Part shown: piece after piece, positions 15,803 to 24,558 of the stretch
Numbering within the stretch: the stretch's first letter is position 1
How the letters are laid out: each line of letters opens with the position of its first letter
NCBI GenBank assembly: GCA_046732855.1
Contig: JBKPNX010000125.1
Location: 1-25,357, forward strand
Length of the DNA: 25,357 bases
Origin: JBKPNX01 sp046732855
GTDB lineage: Bacteria > Pseudomonadota > Alphaproteobacteria > Geminicoccales > Geminicoccaceae
Reading direction: 5' to 3'
The notes under the pieces: generated by a model
What the model was told of the DNA's origin: nothing
Seen by the model: only the letters and a program-made list of their open reading frames with translations
Databases searched by the model: none
Program-made: the position numbers and the translations under genes

Positions 15803-15844
15803 CCGCCGGAGGTAGCCAGTTCCGCCACGCTTGGCGGGTCGCGC

Positions 15845-16810
15845 TCACGCGGCGCGCAGCCGGAATTCGGTGACCTCGCCCTGGCAGTTGAAGCGCACGG
15901 GAGGATCGGCTAGACCGGCGCCTGGGCTGGTATAGCCCCACATCTCGCCGTAGCGCCACAGCCCGGCGTACAACTCTCGGTGGCGCGACAGATGAGTGAT
16001 CACCGGCCGTCCGCCCGGCAGACAGACCTGCCCGCCGTGACAATGGCCGCAGAGATAGAGGTCATGGCCGGCAGCGGCGGCCTCGCCGGCCATTTCCGGG
16101 GAATGGGCCAGCGCGATGCCGAATGCCCGGCGATCGTGGGCCGCCAGCGCGGCCGATGCCGCCGGCGTGTAGTAGCGATGCACATCGTCGATTCCGGTCA
16201 GCGCGATCGCTTGGGCGCCGCGGCGCACATGATGCGTGCGGTTGATCAGAACCGTCAGACCGATTCGCCGGAACGGAGCCACCATGTCGGAGACATCGTG
16301 GTTGCCGAGGATAGCCAGGAAGCCGTCGCCCGCGCGGACGCTCTGGCGGATCGCGGCGAGCGGCTCGAGGATGGCGGTCTGCCTGAACGGACCGCGCTCC
16401 GCGTTGCGGTAATCGCCGGTCAGCACGCACAGGTCCACCTCTGCGCCCGCGACCGTGCGGACGATCGCCTCGGCAAGCCCGCTGCAGGCGTCGAAGTGCG
16501 GATCGGCGATCTGCAGAATGCGATAACCCTCGAACTCGCGCGGGAGGCGCGGGAAGCCGAGCTCCACCGTGCGGTAGCAGATGTCGAGACCATTCGCGAG
16601 GCCGCGCTGCCACACCCTGCACAGCTTGAGGGTCAGCCGCAGAGCGCCTTTGGCCAGCTCCAGAGGCAGATCACGCTGCAGCCCTTCCGGTGTGCTGCGC
16701 AGCGTGCGCCGCTCGATGGCGCGGCGGGCGGCAAGTGAGGTAGCATCGTCGTCATGCTCGCCAAGGTAGGTCGGCGGCAACTCCAGCAGGCGCGAGGCAA
16801 GCTTCGCCAA
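15845..16810 (-). CDS. Calcineurin-like metallophosphoesterase
   Basis: A 321-residue phosphoesterase with a dinuclear metal centre. Motifs in order: D103-x-H105 (IADPHFD), G132-D133 (LTGDY), G169-N170-H171-D172 (LGNHD), H236 (LAHSPEM) and GHCHGG (255-260). About 90 helical, partly basic residues precede the catalytic domain. No ATG lies in frame at a plausible place. The TTG at 16810 follows GGAGA and is chosen; another TTG near 16921 is possible. Relatives include YaeI/YkuE-type enzymes acting on lipids or phosphodiesters, but this copy has no obvious membrane helix, and the substrate is unknown. It follows tenA on the same strand after 182 bases, so it could be transcribed with the thi operon, though no role there is evident. 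Confidence 0.85.
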   Translation of the reverse strand: MAKLASRLLELPPTYLGEHDDDATSLAARRAIERRTLRSTPEGLQRDLPLELAKGALRLTLKLCRVWQRGLANGLDICYRTVELGFPRLPREFEGYRILQIADPHFDACSGLAEAIVRTVAGAEVDLCVLTGDYRNAERGPFRQTAILEPLAAIRQSVRAGDGFLAILGNHDVSDMVAPFRRIGLTVLINRTHHVRRGAQAIALTGIDDVHRYYTPAASAALAAHDRRAFGIALAHSPEMAGEAAAAGHDLYLCGHCHGGQVCLPGGRPVITHLSRHRELYAGLWRYGEMWGYTSPGAGLADPPVRFNCQGEVTEFRLRAA

Positions 16811-16992
16811 CCCGTCTCTCCAGCGCTCTGAAATCCCGGCCTGCCCAGGGTGGGCCCGACGAGCGGATTGGAGCGCGGCCGGTTCGATCCTTCGAATCAG
16901 GTGTGCAATGATTAACAAAGAGTGTCTAGTGCCGGCAGGACACGGTCCGGGTCGAGACTGCGGCTGCAGGAGTAAGGCCGGCGACTCGACGC

Positions 16993-17662
16993 TCACCCGC
17001 TGAAATCGTGCTTTCGTCCTGCGGGCCAGCGTTCGAGGCAATAGGCGCTGTCCCAAAACATCCATTCCAGTTGGGAAGCGCGCACGAAGGCGTGAAACAT
17101 CTGCTCGCGCACAGTCGCGCTCGCGCTTGCGGCGACCTGATCGCTGATCGCGATCACCCTGCGCACGCCTGCGCCGAAAGCCTCGTCGGCATAGGTATCG
17201 ATCCAGGCCTGGTACGGATTGTCCGGCTGCGCCGCGGCGAGCAGGTGCTTGCCCACCTCCCAATAAATCCAAAAGCACGGCAGCAGCGCCGCGACCGCGA
17301 CCTCGTAGGGCGCGTTGTACGCCAGCGCGAGCAGGTAGTGCGTGTAGTGGGCACAGGTCGGGGAGGGCTCGGTGGCTTCGGCATTGGCGGAAGAGACGCC
17401 GTACGCCTTGAAGAAGCCCTCGTGCAGGGCGCGCTCGACCACGACCGCCTCGCGCGCGCTGCCGGCGAACTGGATCAGGGCGTCACTGTCCGGGGCGCGC
17501 GCCGCCGTCACCGCAAGCGCGCGGGCGAAGTACGTCAGATAATGCGCATCCTGCAGCATGTAAAACGTGAAGCGCTCGCGCGAGAGGCTGCCGGCGGCCA
17601 GCTCGCGATTGAACGGCAGGTCGAGAATCGCCTGGTAAAGCGGCGCGATCCGCTGCCATGCC

Positions 17663-17679
<17 letters not shown>
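16993..17679 (-). CDS. tenA: Thiaminase II / aminopyrimidine aminohydrolase TenA
   Basis: A 228-residue cytoplasmic enzyme that hydrolyses 4-amino-5-aminomethyl-2-methylpyrimidine (from degraded thiamine) to HMP, feeding ThiD. With the ATG at 17679 as residue 1, the active-site residues fall at D44 (LQDAHY), C135 (LLPCFWIYWEVG) and E205 (QLEWMFW), the same numbers as in the Bacillus subtilis enzyme. This also supports the start. A strong GGAGGAGG site precedes it. An ATG 24 bases further upstream is rejected. It overlaps the end of thiD by 17 bases, so it is translated as part of the operon. The role fits pyrimidine salvage. Confidence 0.94.
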
Positions 17680-18486
<807 letters not shown>

Positions 18487-18490
<4 letters not shown>

Positions 18491-19140
18491 AGCGCCCTCT
18501 CCACCTCCGCCTTGGTCGCATCGATCGCGGCGCGCAGCTCACGGCTGGCCGCTTCGGGATCGGGCGCCGCCATGATCGCGGACACGACCGCGACGCCATC
18601 GGCGCCGGCGCGCACCGCGGCCGCGGCGTTACGTGCGTCGATGCCGCCAATCGCGATCAAGGGCAGCAAGGTCAGCCTCCGGGTGGCCGCCAGACCTTCA
18701 GCACCGGTCGGACCGCCCGCGTCCGTCTTGGTCGCCGTGGCGGCGAACGGCCCGTGCGCGACATAATCGACCAGCGCCGGGTCGATCCCACGCGCCTGCT
18801 CGGGGTCATCCAGCGAGACGCCGATAATGGCGTCCGGCCCGAGGATGGCGCGCGCCGCCGCAGCCGGTAGGTCGCTCTGGCCGACGTGACAGCCCACGCC
18901 CGCGGCATGCGCGACGTCGACGCGATCGTTGATGAGCAGCGGCACGCCCTGAGTATCAAGCCGGGCCTTAAGCGCGCGCGCCGTCTCGAGCAGAGCCCGC
19001 CCCTCCGCATGCTTGTCGCGCAGCTGGACCAGAGTGACGCCGCCGCGCACCGCCGCGGCCACTACGTCGAGCAGCGCCCGGCCGCGCGCCAGCTCCGGAT
19101 CGGTCACGAGGTAGAGGGTTGGCTCAAAGCGGCGGGTCAT
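18487..19140 (-). CDS. thiE: Thiamine phosphate synthase
   Basis: A 217-residue TIM-barrel enzyme joining HMP-PP and thiazole phosphate to give thiamine phosphate. Motifs: QLRDK (39-43), INDRVDVA (70-77), GQSDLP (87-92; the usual form is GQxD), the phosphate-binding GPFAATATKTDA (130-141) and IGGID (164-168). The usual threonine-lysine loop is intact. The ATG at 19140 overlaps the thiM stop as ATGA; open sequence further upstream lies in thiM and is not used. Length is normal for a stand-alone ThiE. Confidence 0.95.
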
Positions 19141-19934
19141 GCGATCTTCACTCCCGCGCGCACGGTCGCTTCGTCGAGCAGCGCCAGCTCGTCCAGGAGC
19201 CGCCAGCGCAGGCTGCCCGGACCCGCGGCGAGGGCGGCCGCCCGCTCGCCGGCGAGGCCGAAGACCGCGAGCGCCTGTGCCGCCGCCTCGAGCGGATCGG
19301 GCTCGACCGTCAGGAACGCGCCGACCACCGCGCTCGCGGCGCACCCGAGCGCCGTCACCCGGGTCATGCGCGGATCGCCATTGCCGACCTCGCGCCAGCG
19401 CGCGCCGTCGGTGATCCGGTCGATCGCGCCCGTGACCGCGACCACGGCGCCGGAGGATCGGGCGAGGCGTGCCGCGGCATCGACCGCCTCATCCGTGCCG
19501 TGCGTGCTGTCGACGCCCTTGGTCGGCCCCGCCGCGGCGCCGGCCAGCGCCAGGACTTCGGACGCGTTGCCACGGATCACGGTCGGCCGCAGGCCGATCA
19601 GGTCGAGCGCGGTGCGGGTCCGATACGGGGTGGCGCCGGCGCCGACCGGGTCGAGCACCCACGGGAGGCCCAGCGCCCGCGCCCGGTCCGCGGCCAGCGC
19701 CATGGCCGCGACCCAAGGCGGCGACAGGGTCCCGATGTTGACCACCAACGCGCGCGCGATCGCGACGAAGTCCGCGACCTCCTCCTCGGCGTGGACCATA
19801 GCGGGGGAGGCGCCGAGCGCGAGCAGGCAGTTCGCCGTCACGTCCATCGCGACGAAGTTGGTGATGTTGTGAACGAGGGGCGCGTCGCGGCGGACGGCTT
19901 GCAGGCTGGCCCAGGTGGCGGCGGCATGTGGCAC
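19137..19934 (-). CDS. thiM: Hydroxyethylthiazole kinase
   Basis: A 265-residue kinase that salvages thiazole by phosphorylating it for ThiE. Characteristic sequences are HNITNFV (22-28), ANCLLALGASPAMVHA (about 34-49), LDPVGAGAT, and TALGCAASA with the active-site cysteine. The start is taken as GTG at 19934, nine bases after AAGAGGGAG; a TTG at 19973 is open but has no site. The ribosome binding site lies inside a hairpin (19943-19959) that the upstream riboswitch can open or close. First gene of the salvage operon. Confidence 0.93.
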   Translation of the reverse strand: MPHAAATWASLQAVRRDAPLVHNITNFVAMDVTANCLLALGASPAMVHAEEEVADFVAIARALVVNIGTLSPPWVAAMALAADRARALGLPWVLDPVGAGATPYRTRTALDLIGLRPTVIRGNASEVLALAGAAAGPTKGVDSTHGTDEAVDAAARLARSSGAVVAVTGAIDRITDGARWREVGNGDPRMTRVTALGCAASAVVGAFLTVEPDPLEAAAQALAVFGLAGERAAALAAGPGSLRWRLLDELALLDEATVRAGVKIA

Positions 19935-19942
19935 GGACGCTC

Positions 19943-20014
19943 GCTCCCTCTTGGGGAGCCGATCGCCGCTCAATGCACTCGGAGAAGCGGGCCTGGGCGG
20001 CCGTATCGGCTCCC
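19943..20014 (-). promoter_or_regulatory. Expression platform of the thiM riboswitch (RBS sequestration)
   Basis: Two competing helices are readable on the minus strand. First, GCTCCC (19954-19959) and GGGAGC (19943-19948) form a 6-bp hairpin with a 5-base loop that hides the thiM ribosome binding site. Second, GGGAGCCGAT (20005-20014) pairs perfectly over 10 bp with ATCGGCTCCC (19954-19963), which would open that hairpin. The 20005-20014 arm overlaps the 3' strand of aptamer helix P1 (20002-20007). TPP binding would hold P1, release the sequestering strand and shut off translation. Confidence 0.7.
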
Positions 20015-20087
20015 TTCGCTGGTATGACCCAGATCAGGTTCGACGGGTCTGCTCTCAGCCCACCAAGGGGCACCCCGGCGTGATACG
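20002..20087 (-). ncRNA. TPP riboswitch aptamer (THI box)
   Basis: On the minus strand the conserved elements occur in order: GGGGTGCCCC, GGCTGAGAG, ACCCGTCGAACCTGATCTGG and CCAGCGAAGGGA. P1 is formed by CGTATC (20082-20087, read on the minus strand) and GATACG (20002-20007). The aptamer binds thiamine pyrophosphate. It lies 67 bases ahead of the thiM start, and a single transcript would put thiM, thiE, thiD and tenA under its control. Sequence conservation in the CTGAGA and CCTGATC segments makes the identification secure. Confidence 0.97.
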
Positions 20088-20098
20088 ACGCTGTTCAA

Positions 20099-20125
20099 GG
20101 TGAGCGCTCACCGGGCGGCTGTCAA
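20099..20125 (-). promoter_or_regulatory. Probable thi operon promoter with palindrome
   Basis: A perfect -35 box TTGACA lies at 20120-20125 on the minus strand. The -10 region, by spacing, falls at about 20097-20103 and has no good match to consensus. A perfect 14-base palindrome GGTGAGCGCTCACC (20099-20112) occupies that region, just upstream of the riboswitch. It may be an operator for a repressor acting in addition to TPP. The remaining 148 bases up to the next gene show nothing else I can support. Confidence 0.45.
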
Positions 20126-20273
20126 CGGCTGGTCATGCGCAGCGCGCCGGGAGCCGGAGCAAATCATGATCGGTCGAGCGACCGCCGTTTGCCCGACGGG
20201 GCCGCCCGGGCGGCGAGCACGTGGCGCGGCTGCCGCAAGCGAAGCCCAAAAGCAGCGAGCTGGGAGGTCCTGG

Positions 20274-21344
20274 TTACGCTCGCCCGACCCGCGCCGCGGC
20301 GAAGCGCTGCTCGACCTCCGCCCGCGGCAGATCGACGGACACCGCGGCCTCGGTGATCTCGCCGATCGTGGTGTCATCGAGCGGAATGCCGCGCTCCCGG
20401 CGCTCCGCGCGCGTGCGCCGCTCGACGTCGCCGGGCAGCAGCACCTCGCCGCCCGGCGCGGCCGGCGGGGACGCCTTGACCCACTCGAGAAAGCCGTCGA
20501 CCTCGGCATCGAACGCGGCGCGGTCGGGCAGCCGGGCCGGGTCGATGTAGATGGAGCACATGGTGTTGACCAGCTCCCGCTCACGCCGATGGGTGGCGCC
20601 GGCGCCGGTCAGCGCGCCCGCGAGCAGGTCGGCGACGATCGCCAGCCCGTAGCCTTTGTGCCCGCCGAACGGCAGCAGCGCGCCGCCCGCGTACAGGTCG
20701 TTGGGATCGGTGGTCGGCTTGCCGTCCTTGTCGATCAGGTGGCCCTCTGGCAGCGGCGCGCCCTTGTTCTTGGCGACCATTACCTTGCCCTCGGCGACCA
20801 CCGAGGTGGCGACATCATAGATCACCGGCGGCCGGTTGCTGCGCGGGACGCCGGCGGCCACCACGCACAGCGACAGCCGGCGATCGCTGCCGCCGAACGG
20901 CACCATGAGCGCGCCGAGGCCCGTGGTGCCGACGAAATGCAGCGAGACCTGACCGGCCTCCGCCGCCATCTCCGCCCAGTCGCCGACGCGGCCGACATGG
21001 CCGACGTCGCGCAGCCCGACCAGGGCGATGCCGCATTGCCTCGCCTTGTCGACGCCGATCTGCACCGCCTGCTCGCCGATCACCTGACCGTAGCCGCGAT
21101 GGCCGTCGACCAGGGCGAGGCAGTCGGTCTCGAACGCGATCGTCGCCCGCTGATTTGCCCGCACCTTGCCGTCGCGCGCCCACTCGACGTAGCGGTTGAC
21201 CCGGATCACGCCGTGGGAGTCGTGACCGACCAGATTCGCCCCGACCAGATGCCGGGCGATCGTCCGCGCCTCCTCCGGGCTGCTCTCCGTGCGCTCGAAG
21301 ATCGCCGCTGCCAGAGCCTCGAGCTGGTCGGCCTGAACATTCAT
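20274..21344 (-). CDS. LDH2/MDH2-family (malate/L-lactate-type) dehydrogenase
   Basis: A 356-residue NAD(P)-dependent 2-hydroxyacid dehydrogenase of the family that includes YiaK, ComC and Mdh2, distinct from classical LDH. Landmarks: the HDSHGVIRV segment (41-49) with catalytic histidine, VDGHRGYGQVIGEQAV, VGLRDVGHVGRVGDW, VPFGGSDRRLS, and PFGGHKGYGLAI near the cofactor site. Members oxidise malate, sulfolactate, ureidoglycolate or sugar-derived 2-hydroxyacids, so the substrate cannot be set by sequence alone. The ATG at 21344 follows AGGGGGG. It is divergent from an RraA-family gene, 125 bases apart, and that gene leads into a sugar importer. The three parts are probably one catabolic unit. 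Confidence 0.9.
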   Translation of the reverse strand: MNVQADQLEALAAAIFERTESSPEEARTIARHLVGANLVGHDSHGVIRVNRYVEWARDGKVRANQRATIAFETDCLALVDGHRGYGQVIGEQAVQIGVDKARQCGIALVGLRDVGHVGRVGDWAEMAAEAGQVSLHFVGTTGLGALMVPFGGSDRRLSLCVVAAGVPRSNRPPVIYDVATSVVAEGKVMVAKNKGAPLPEGHLIDKDGKPTTDPNDLYAGGALLPFGGHKGYGLAIVADLLAGALTGAGATHRRERELVNTMCSIYIDPARLPDRAAFDAEVDGFLEWVKASPPAAPGGEVLLPGDVERRTRAERRERGIPLDDTTIGEITEAAVSVDLPRAEVEQRFAAARVGRA

Positions 21345-21469
21345 GTTGCCCCCCTGCATTTGCCGGTGACGGCCGGCCGCGATCGCGGCTAACCTGACGC
21401 GCGTTGGCGAGGATCCTAGCACCGCCTGGCAGATCGTGCACATGCGGCGCAACATCCGGGAGGCAAGCG

Positions 21470-22156
21470 ATGATCGGCGATCCGCCCGTGCTGACGCTGC
21501 GGCAGAACTTCGAGCGGCCGACCGCCGCGCAGGTGGCCGCGTTCGAGGGCGTGCCCACCGGCTTCGTGGTCGACGCCCAGATGGGCCAGGGCGCGGTCGA
21601 TCAGCGGATCAAGCCGCTGTGGGCGCCGAGCGCCTTCGCCGCGCCCGCGGTCACCGCCAAATGCGGCCCGCGCGACAACATGGGGGTATGGATCGCGATG
21701 CGCATCGCGCGGCCCGGCGATGCGCTCGTGCTGCACACCGGCGACTACGAAGGCACTGCCGTGATCGGCGACCACGTCGCCGCGATCGCCAAGCGGCTCG
21801 GCATCGTCGCGGTGGTCACCGACGGCGTGGTGCGCGACATCGACGGCCTTGAGGCGGTCGGCCTGCCGGTGTTCTGCCGCGGGCTCACCCCGAACAGCCC
21901 GTACAAGAACGGACCGTGCGAGATCGGCACGCGGGTCAGCATCGGCGGCGTCGCGATCGATCCCGGGGACATTCTGGTCGGCGACCGCGACGGCGTCGCG
22001 GTGGTGCCGCGCGCGCGCATCGACGAGGTGATCGCAGGGCTCGAGGACGTGCGCCAGAAGGAGCGCGAGACCGGCGAGCGCATCGCGGCGGGCGCGACCA
22101 TCCCGTCCTGGGTCGACGAGCTGATCGGCTCGAGCCGCACTCGCCTGCTCGATTGA
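21470..22156 (+). CDS. RraA-family aldolase/lyase
   Basis: A 228-residue member of the RraA/HMG-CHA aldolase family (formerly called regulator of RNase activity or menaquinone methyltransferase-like). Key positions are GDHVAA (100-105), the DGVVRD motif (118-123) whose arginine and aspartate bind substrate and divalent metal in the aldolases, and GDRDGVAVVP (171-180). With metal-ligand residues intact, it is more likely a metal-dependent aldolase or decarboxylase of a pyruvate-type acid than an RNase E inhibitor. The start ATG at 21470 follows GGGAGG. It precedes the sugar-binding protein gene by 104 bases on the same strand and faces the LDH2-type gene. Confidence 0.88.
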   Translation: MIGDPPVLTLRQNFERPTAAQVAAFEGVPTGFVVDAQMGQGAVDQRIKPLWAPSAFAAPAVTAKCGPRDNMGVWIAMRIARPGDALVLHTGDYEGTAVIGDHVAAIAKRLGIVAVVTDGVVRDIDGLEAVGLPVFCRGLTPNSPYKNGPCEIGTRVSIGGVAIDPGDILVGDRDGVAVVPRARIDEVIAGLEDVRQKERETGERIAAGATIPSWVDELIGSSRTRLLD

Positions 22157-22162
22157 ACGGCT

Positions 22163-22190
22163 TTGACGAACCGGGTGACGCTGCTATCGT
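22163..22190 (+). promoter_or_regulatory. Promoter of the sugar ABC transporter operon
   Basis: TTGACG (22163-22168) and TATCGT (22185-22190) are 16 bases apart on the plus strand, seven bases after the RraA-like stop codon. The -35 matches consensus at five of six positions and the -10 at four. Transcription would start about 65 bases before the binding-protein ATG, so the transporter can be expressed apart from the RraA gene. No operator was recognised. Confidence 0.5.
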
Positions 22191-22260
22191 AGCGCCAGCG
22201 GTTGCGTAAGCCGCGGGAGACGGCCGAGGGACAATCAGCAAGACCGAGGGAGAGTTACTC

Positions 22261-23601
22261 ATGCAACGACTGGCCCGAACTGCGTTGGCGGCGACGTTTC
22301 TCACCGCCGTGTCGACGCAGGCGTTCGCCGCCGACCTCGTGATCTGGTGGAATAAGAGCTACTACCCCGAGGAAGACCAGCAGTTCGACAAGATCGTCGC
22401 CGATTTCGAGAAGAAGACGGGCAAGGACATCGAGTACGTTTATTACACGAACGAAGATGTACCACGCAAAGTCCTGGCGGCGCTGACCGCGGGCCAGCCG
22501 CCCGATCTGTCCTACGGCTTTCTGTTCGATCTCGCGCACACCTCGCGCTGGGCCTACGATGGCGTGCTCGAGGACGTCTCCGATGTGGTAGGCGAGATCA
22601 AGGACAACCTTCTGCCCACGGCGATCAAGGCGGTTACGCTCGAGAATGGCCAGACGGGCAAGACTTCGATCTACGCCATCCCGGTAGCGCAGCAGGTCGA
22701 GCACATCCACGTCTGGAAGAGCTTGGTCGAGCAGGCCGGGCTCAGCCTCAACGACATCCCCAAGACCTGGAACGAGTGGTGGGATTGGTGGTGCGAGACC
22801 GCGCAACCCGCGGTGCGCGAAGCGACCGGCGACCGGCAGAAGTTCGGGGTCGGCCAGCCGATGTCATCCGCGGCCTCGGACACGATCTTCGCGTACATGA
22901 TGTTCCTCAACGCCTTCGACACCAAGCTGGTCGACGACCAAGGCAACCTCACGGTCGACGATCCGAAGACGCGCGATGGCATGATCGCGGCGCTCGAGAG
23001 CTACACCAAGCCGTTCCTCGACGGTTGCGTGCCGCCCGGCGCCGTGAACTGGCAGGACAGCGACAACAACGTCAACTTCAAGAACCAGATCACCATCATG
23101 GTGCCCAATCCGTCGCTGTCGATCCCGGCCTCCGAGCACGCCAATACCGACCGCTACTTCAAGGAGATGGTCACCATGGAGTGGCCGGATAAGCCGGACG
23201 GGCGGCCGATCGAGTACATCGCCTCGATCAAGACCGCGGTGATTTTCAAGGACGCGCCGAACAAGGAAACGGCCAAGGAGTTCATGCGCTTCTTCCTGCA
23301 GCCCGACCAGTTGGGGCCGTATCTGGAGAACTCCCTGGCGCGCTGGTTCCCGGTCGACAAGCGGTTGATCGAGCGGCCCTACTGGAAGGACCAATCGGAC
23401 CCGCATCGGGTGGTCGAGGTGCGCCAGTACACGCAGCGGCCGCAGACCGTCTGGCCGCAGTACCTGAACCACAAGATCATCGACCTCAATGCCGAGAACG
23501 CGTACGGCAAGGCGGTCGGCCGCGTCGTGCTCGAGGATTGGTCCGCGGAGGACGCCGTGGACGAGCTGATCGCGCGGATCAAGCAGGTGGCCGGCAGCTG
23601 A
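22261..23601 (+). CDS. ABC sugar transporter substrate-binding protein
   Basis: A 446-residue periplasmic binding protein of the carbohydrate (SBP_bac_1/family 1) type. A Sec signal peptide covers residues 1-23 (STQAFA-ADL). The mature protein opens with LVIWWNKSYYPEEDQQ, as sugar-binding proteins often do with aromatic residues lining the pocket. The sequence is rich in Trp and Tyr (NEWWDWWCE, NWQDSDNN). There is no lipobox, which is consistent with a Gram-negative periplasm. The ATG at 22261 follows GAGGGAGAG. The two permease genes follow on the same strand. No ATPase gene is seen before the window ends, so it probably lies beyond or is shared. The sugar is not identifiable. Confidence 0.92.
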   Translation: MQRLARTALAATFLTAVSTQAFAADLVIWWNKSYYPEEDQQFDKIVADFEKKTGKDIEYVYYTNEDVPRKVLAALTAGQPPDLSYGFLFDLAHTSRWAYDGVLEDVSDVVGEIKDNLLPTAIKAVTLENGQTGKTSIYAIPVAQQVEHIHVWKSLVEQAGLSLNDIPKTWNEWWDWWCETAQPAVREATGDRQKFGVGQPMSSAASDTIFAYMMFLNAFDTKLVDDQGNLTVDDPKTRDGMIAALESYTKPFLDGCVPPGAVNWQDSDNNVNFKNQITIMVPNPSLSIPASEHANTDRYFKEMVTMEWPDKPDGRPIEYIASIKTAVIFKDAPNKETAKEFMRFFLQPDQLGPYLENSLARWFPVDKRLIERPYWKDQSDPHRVVEVRQYTQRPQTVWPQYLNHKIIDLNAENAYGKAVGRVVLEDWSAEDAVDELIARIKQVAGS

Positions 23602-23676
23602 CGGAATGACGCGGGAGGGGGTCGCCGGCGGCTCCCTCCCGCCAAGCTCGAACCGGCGAATTTGGGGAGATCGGCC

Positions 23677-24558
23677 ATGGCGGTAACGGCTATATCGCTT
23701 CCGAGCCAGCAGGTCAGCAAAACGCGCTGGTCGCCGGAGTTGGTCTGGGGCACGATTCTCGTCATTCCCTACATCACGGTCTTTCTCGTCCTGGTTGTCT
23801 GGCCGGTTGCCTACGGGCTCTGGCTGGGCTCTTCGCCAGCAAGCTACCGCACGCTGTTTTCGGACCCGATCTACCTCGAGACCGTGTGGAACACGATCAT
23901 TTTCCTCGGGGTGGGGATCAATCTCAAGCTCCTCATGGCGCTGATGCTCTCGGGTTACCTGGCCTCGGCCCGCCCGTGGATCCGCTGGCTGAGCGTGATC
24001 TTCATCCTGCCTTGGGCGGTGCCGTCGATCCCGACGATCTTCTCGTTCCGCTGGATGCTGAACTCCGAATGGGGAATGTTCAACAACCTGCTGTGGACCC
24101 TGTTCGGGATCGAAGGACCGTGGTGGCTGGTCAAGCCGGATCTCGCCTTCGGCTCCGTGATCTTCGTCCACATCTGGAAATACCTGCCGTTCTGGACGCT
24201 GATCCTGCTCGCCGGGCGGATGGCAATCCCGACCGATCTGTATGAGGCGGCCAGGATCGATGGCGCCTCGCCCCTGCAGCAGTTCTGGTACGTCACCTGG
24301 CCGCAGCTGCGAAATCTATACATCACGAGCACGCTGCTCTCGACGATCTGGAGTCTCGGTGACTTCAACAGCGTCTATCTGCTGACCGGCGGCGGTCCGG
24401 CGGACAAGACCCACGTGCTCGCCACGCTCGGCATCCGCTATGCGTTCAGCCTGCAGCAGCTCGGCACCGGCGTGGCGACGGTGATCACGGCCTTACCCTT
24501 CCTCATCCCGCTCGTCTTCCTGCTGCTGCGCCGGCTCGGGGGGAGGGTCGAGACATGA
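23677..24558 (+). CDS. ABC sugar transporter permease 1 (MalF/UgpA-type)
   Basis: A 293-residue permease with six predicted helices, the first at about residues 25-50. The coupling loop reads EAARIDGASPLQQFWYV, the EAA motif of carbohydrate importers. The ATG at 23677 follows GGGGAGA at 23664-23670 with normal spacing; a TTG at 23662 is inside that site and rejected. The gene lies 75 bases after the binding protein. Its stop overlaps the next ATG as ATGA. It makes half the membrane channel for the sugar. Confidence 0.93.
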   Translation: MAVTAISLPSQQVSKTRWSPELVWGTILVIPYITVFLVLVVWPVAYGLWLGSSPASYRTLFSDPIYLETVWNTIIFLGVGINLKLLMALMLSGYLASARPWIRWLSVIFILPWAVPSIPTIFSFRWMLNSEWGMFNNLLWTLFGIEGPWWLVKPDLAFGSVIFVHIWKYLPFWTLILLAGRMAIPTDLYEAARIDGASPLQQFWYVTWPQLRNLYITSTLLSTIWSLGDFNSVYLLTGGGPADKTHVLATLGIRYAFSLQQLGTGVATVITALPFLIPLVFLLLRRLGGRVET

